Shown: piece after piece, positions 30,297 to 32,074 of the stretch
How the letters are laid out: the number at the start of each line of letters is the position of its first letter
Position numbering within the stretch: the stretch's first letter is position 1
From: Clostridiales bacterium
GTDB taxonomy: Bacteria > Bacillota > Clostridia > Christensenellales > Aristaeellaceae
DNA length: 32,074 bases
Reading direction: 5' to 3'
NCBI GenBank assembly: GCA_015056155.1
Contig: SVGU01000027.1
Location: 1-32,074 of the forward strand
The notes under the pieces: generated by a model
What the model saw: the letters and a program-made list of their open reading frames with translations, nothing else
The model's database searches: none
Told to the model about the DNA's origin: nothing
Made by a program: the position numbers and the translations under genes

Positions 30297-31805
30297 TTAC
30301 TTGGCCAGGGACTCCTGATAAGCGACGTTGTACTCTTCGATCATCATCAGGCCGCCCTCTTCTTCCCACTGCTGCCAGGCAGCCTGCAGGCCATCGAGGT
30401 CGATGATGCCCGCGATGTACTGGCAAGCGGCGTCGGACAGGATGGTGCTCAGCTGAGAACCGAAGGCAACGTTGGTCTCAGACACGAAGGGGTAGCAGGG
30501 GTCAGCCACGGCGTAGGGGGTCAGGATGGTGTTCAGCTCGTTGTAGCGGACGCGCATCGCGGAACCGGGGGTGGTGCCGGGCTTGATGGGGGTGCACAGG
30601 TCGCCGGCCAGGTTCATGCCCAGCTGGTTCAGGCTGTGCTGGTACAGCTTGCTGTTGGCGCCGATCTCGTCGCCCTGGTCAGCAGCCGCCACGCGGAAGC
30701 CTTCGCCGTCGGTCAGGTAGGTCAGGCCTTCAACGCCCCAGTTGAGCAGCATCTGGCCCTCAAAGGTGTTGGCCCAGTCCAGGAACTTCATGACCTTGGG
30801 CAGGTCTTCTTCCTTCACGGTCTTGGTCACGACGATTTCGCCGTTGAAGCCGGCGTTCTGGGGCCACACGGAGATGGAGCCGTCAGCCTTGGCCAGCGGG
30901 CCCACCATCTCGAAGACCTGCTCGGTCACGCCGGCATTCTTCTCGAACCATTCCTGCTGACGGTAAGCGTTGTCCAGGCAGTCAAAGCGCATGAAGGCCT
31001 TGTTCTGGCGCTCGATGTTGTCCCACTGGGAGGAGTCCAGGGTCGCGAAGTTGGGATCGATGCCGCCCTTGGCGTACAGGTCACGCAGCCAGTTCAGGCC
31101 CTCGAGGTAAGCGGGGGACTGGTGAGCGGGGTAGATCTTGCCCTCGGCGTCGATGCCCCAGTTGTGGGGAGCGCCGAAAGCGACGGTGATCACGTTGATG
31201 GTGCCCGCGGTGTAGGAGCACATGTTCAGCGCGTAGGTGTCCGCGGAGTAGGAAGCCAGAGCGTCGGCCAGAGCGGTCAGCTCTTCCAGGGTCTCGGGAA
31301 CCTTGGTGATGCCCATCTGCTCAGCGATGTCCTTGCGGTAGTAGATACCGGCGCGGGGGAACGCGCGGGTACGGTAGATACCGTAGATGCGGCCGTCGAT
31401 GGAGATGTTGCTGTAAACAGCGTCAGAACCGGCCAGGTTGGGGTAGTTCTCGGTATCCTTCACGTAGTCGGTCAGATCCCAGAACGCGCCGGCACGGGCG
31501 TTGTTGACCATGGTGGAGCCGCGGGCGTCGGTCATGACGATCAGCATGGGCTTCACATCGTCGGTCATGGTGGTGTTCAGGGTCTCGCCGAAGGTGGAGT
31601 TGGCGGCGTAGGTGATCTGCAGGCGCACGCCGGTGGCCTCTTCGATCGCCTTCAGCACGGGGTTGTCAGCGCTCACATCAGCGTCCTCGAGGGGGCTCAT
31701 GTCGGGCAGCAGCACGGTCAGGACAAAGGGTTCTTCGGCCGCGGCGAAGGACATCATGGACAGAGCCATCACCAGAGCCAGAAACAGGGAAACCAGCTTC
31801 TTCAT
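30297..31805 (-). CDS. Extracellular carbohydrate-binding protein of an ABC importer (family 1)
   Basis: A 502-residue secreted solute-binding protein. AAGGAGG lies just ahead of the ATG. Residues 1-23 are a signal peptide (MKKLVSLFLALVMALSMMSF, AAA) without a lipobox Cys. The mature protein has the family 1 / LplA-type layout: VLLPDMSPLEDADVSADNPV, EATGVRLQITYAANSTFGE, YGIYRTRAFPRAGIYYRKDI and WLRDLYAKGGIDPNFATLD. It ends with WQQWEEEGGLMMIEEYNVAY, common in LplA-like proteins. Large size and the adjacent LplC/YtcP-type permease suggest an oligosaccharide importer. It is probably co-transcribed with the permease and the GH2 gene. Confidence 0.93.
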   Translation of the reverse strand: MKKLVSLFLALVMALSMMSFAAAEEPFVLTVLLPDMSPLEDADVSADNPVLKAIEEATGVRLQITYAANSTFGETLNTTMTDDVKPMLIVMTDARGSTMVNNARAGAFWDLTDYVKDTENYPNLAGSDAVYSNISIDGRIYGIYRTRAFPRAGIYYRKDIAEQMGITKVPETLEELTALADALASYSADTYALNMCSYTAGTINVITVAFGAPHNWGIDAEGKIYPAHQSPAYLEGLNWLRDLYAKGGIDPNFATLDSSQWDNIERQNKAFMRFDCLDNAYRQQEWFEKNAGVTEQVFEMVGPLAKADGSISVWPQNAGFNGEIVVTKTVKEEDLPKVMKFLDWANTFEGQMLLNWGVEGLTYLTDGEGFRVAAADQGDEIGANSKLYQHSLNQLGMNLAGDLCTPIKPGTTPGSAMRVRYNELNTILTPYAVADPCYPFVSETNVAFGSQLSTILSDAACQYIAGIIDLDGLQAAWQQWEEEGGLMMIEEYNVAYQESLAK

Positions 31806-31874
31806 GGGGGAACCTCCTTATTTTTTATGTTCATGACGGATGCCTCCGCCATAAATCCGGATGAATGGGGCTGC

Positions 31875-32074
31875 TTAGCCCTTCAGAGCGCCGACCATGA
31901 CGCCCTTGACGAAGTACTTCTGCAGGAAGGGGTAGACGCACATGATCGGGATGGTGGATACCACGATAACGGCCATCTTGACGGACTGCTCCGGCGGCTG
32001 GATGAACTCGGGGTCCATGTTGGCCAGATCGCCGGCCGATGCGTTGGACAGAATGATGATCTCGCGCAGCAACA
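31875..32074 (-). CDS. Carbohydrate ABC permease, C-terminal end (5' part outside window)
   Basis: The last 66 or so residues of an inner-membrane permease of the LplC/YtcP (MalG-like) group. It has EIIILSNASAGDL and a hydrophobic helix (MAVIVVSTIPIMCVYPFLQ), and it ends with the group's typical KYFVKGVMVGALKG. The stop lies 69 bp before the binding-protein start, consistent with one operon. The EAA loop and other helices are beyond the window. Confidence 0.92.
   Translation of the reverse strand, partial: LLREIIILSNASAGDLANMDPEFIQPPEQSVKMAVIVVSTIPIMCVYPFLQKYFVKGVMVGALKG

Noticed and set aside
1-32074. tRNA, rRNA, integrase, transposase, phage or toxin-antitoxin genes
   Set aside because: None could be recognised in any frame, even though repeats suggest mobility.

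Overview
The window looks like chromosome of a GC-rich, spore-forming Firmicute of the Clostridia type. The support is a T-box leader ahead of leuS, a SpoIVB sporulation protease, strong AAGGAGG-type ribosome binding sites, sigma-A promoters of the TTGACA-17/18-TATAAT kind, TrpX-type amino-acid ABC transporters and BspA-like leucine-rich surface proteins. A Christensenellales-like gut or rumen bacterium is my guess; nothing here fixes the genus. I see no rRNA, tRNA, CRISPR array, phage gene, transposase or integrase.

Layout. 1-1.5 kb: the N-terminal two fifths or so of leuS (minus strand) behind a T-box. 1.55-4.5 kb: two secreted or membrane-anchored cell-envelope proteins (peptidoglycan-binding-like plus Thr-Pro linker plus CxxC repeats; triple SH3b). 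4.6-6.9 kb: an operon of three tandem paralogous membrane proteins of unknown function. 6.95-7.74 kb: a palindrome-rich non-coding stretch. 7.7-8.7 kb: an AraC regulator with a GyrI-like effector domain. 9.0-18.8 kb: an accessory block holding a PfkB-family kinase, a 2183-residue BspA/GLUG surface protein and an AT-rich secreted protein, separated by repeated copies of the 3' end of spoIVB and MITE-like palindromes. 18.7-22.3 kb: spoIVB, a possible Vps62/NLP-like protein and a NAGPA-type phosphodiester glycosidase in one minus-strand run. 22.8-26.9 kb: an ABC operon with two substrate-binding proteins, permease and ATPase behind a leader that looks like an attenuator. 27-32 kb: a carbohydrate locus with a GH2 enzyme, an extracellular sugar-binding protein and the end of a permease.

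Two observations stand out. First, the ABC operon leader encodes a 59-residue peptide with nine aromatic residues among residues 27-47. It is followed by a terminator whose loop and 5' arm are complementary to a segment lying 13 nt after the last Phe codon. This is the expected geometry of ribosome-mediated attenuation responding to Phe/Tyr. Second, the 3'-terminal codons of spoIVB recur in the same orientation at about 9.0, 10.15 and 17.5 kb (plus a stub at 10.48 kb). They delimit each accessory gene, as repeated attachment sites would after serial insertion at the 3' end of spoIVB.
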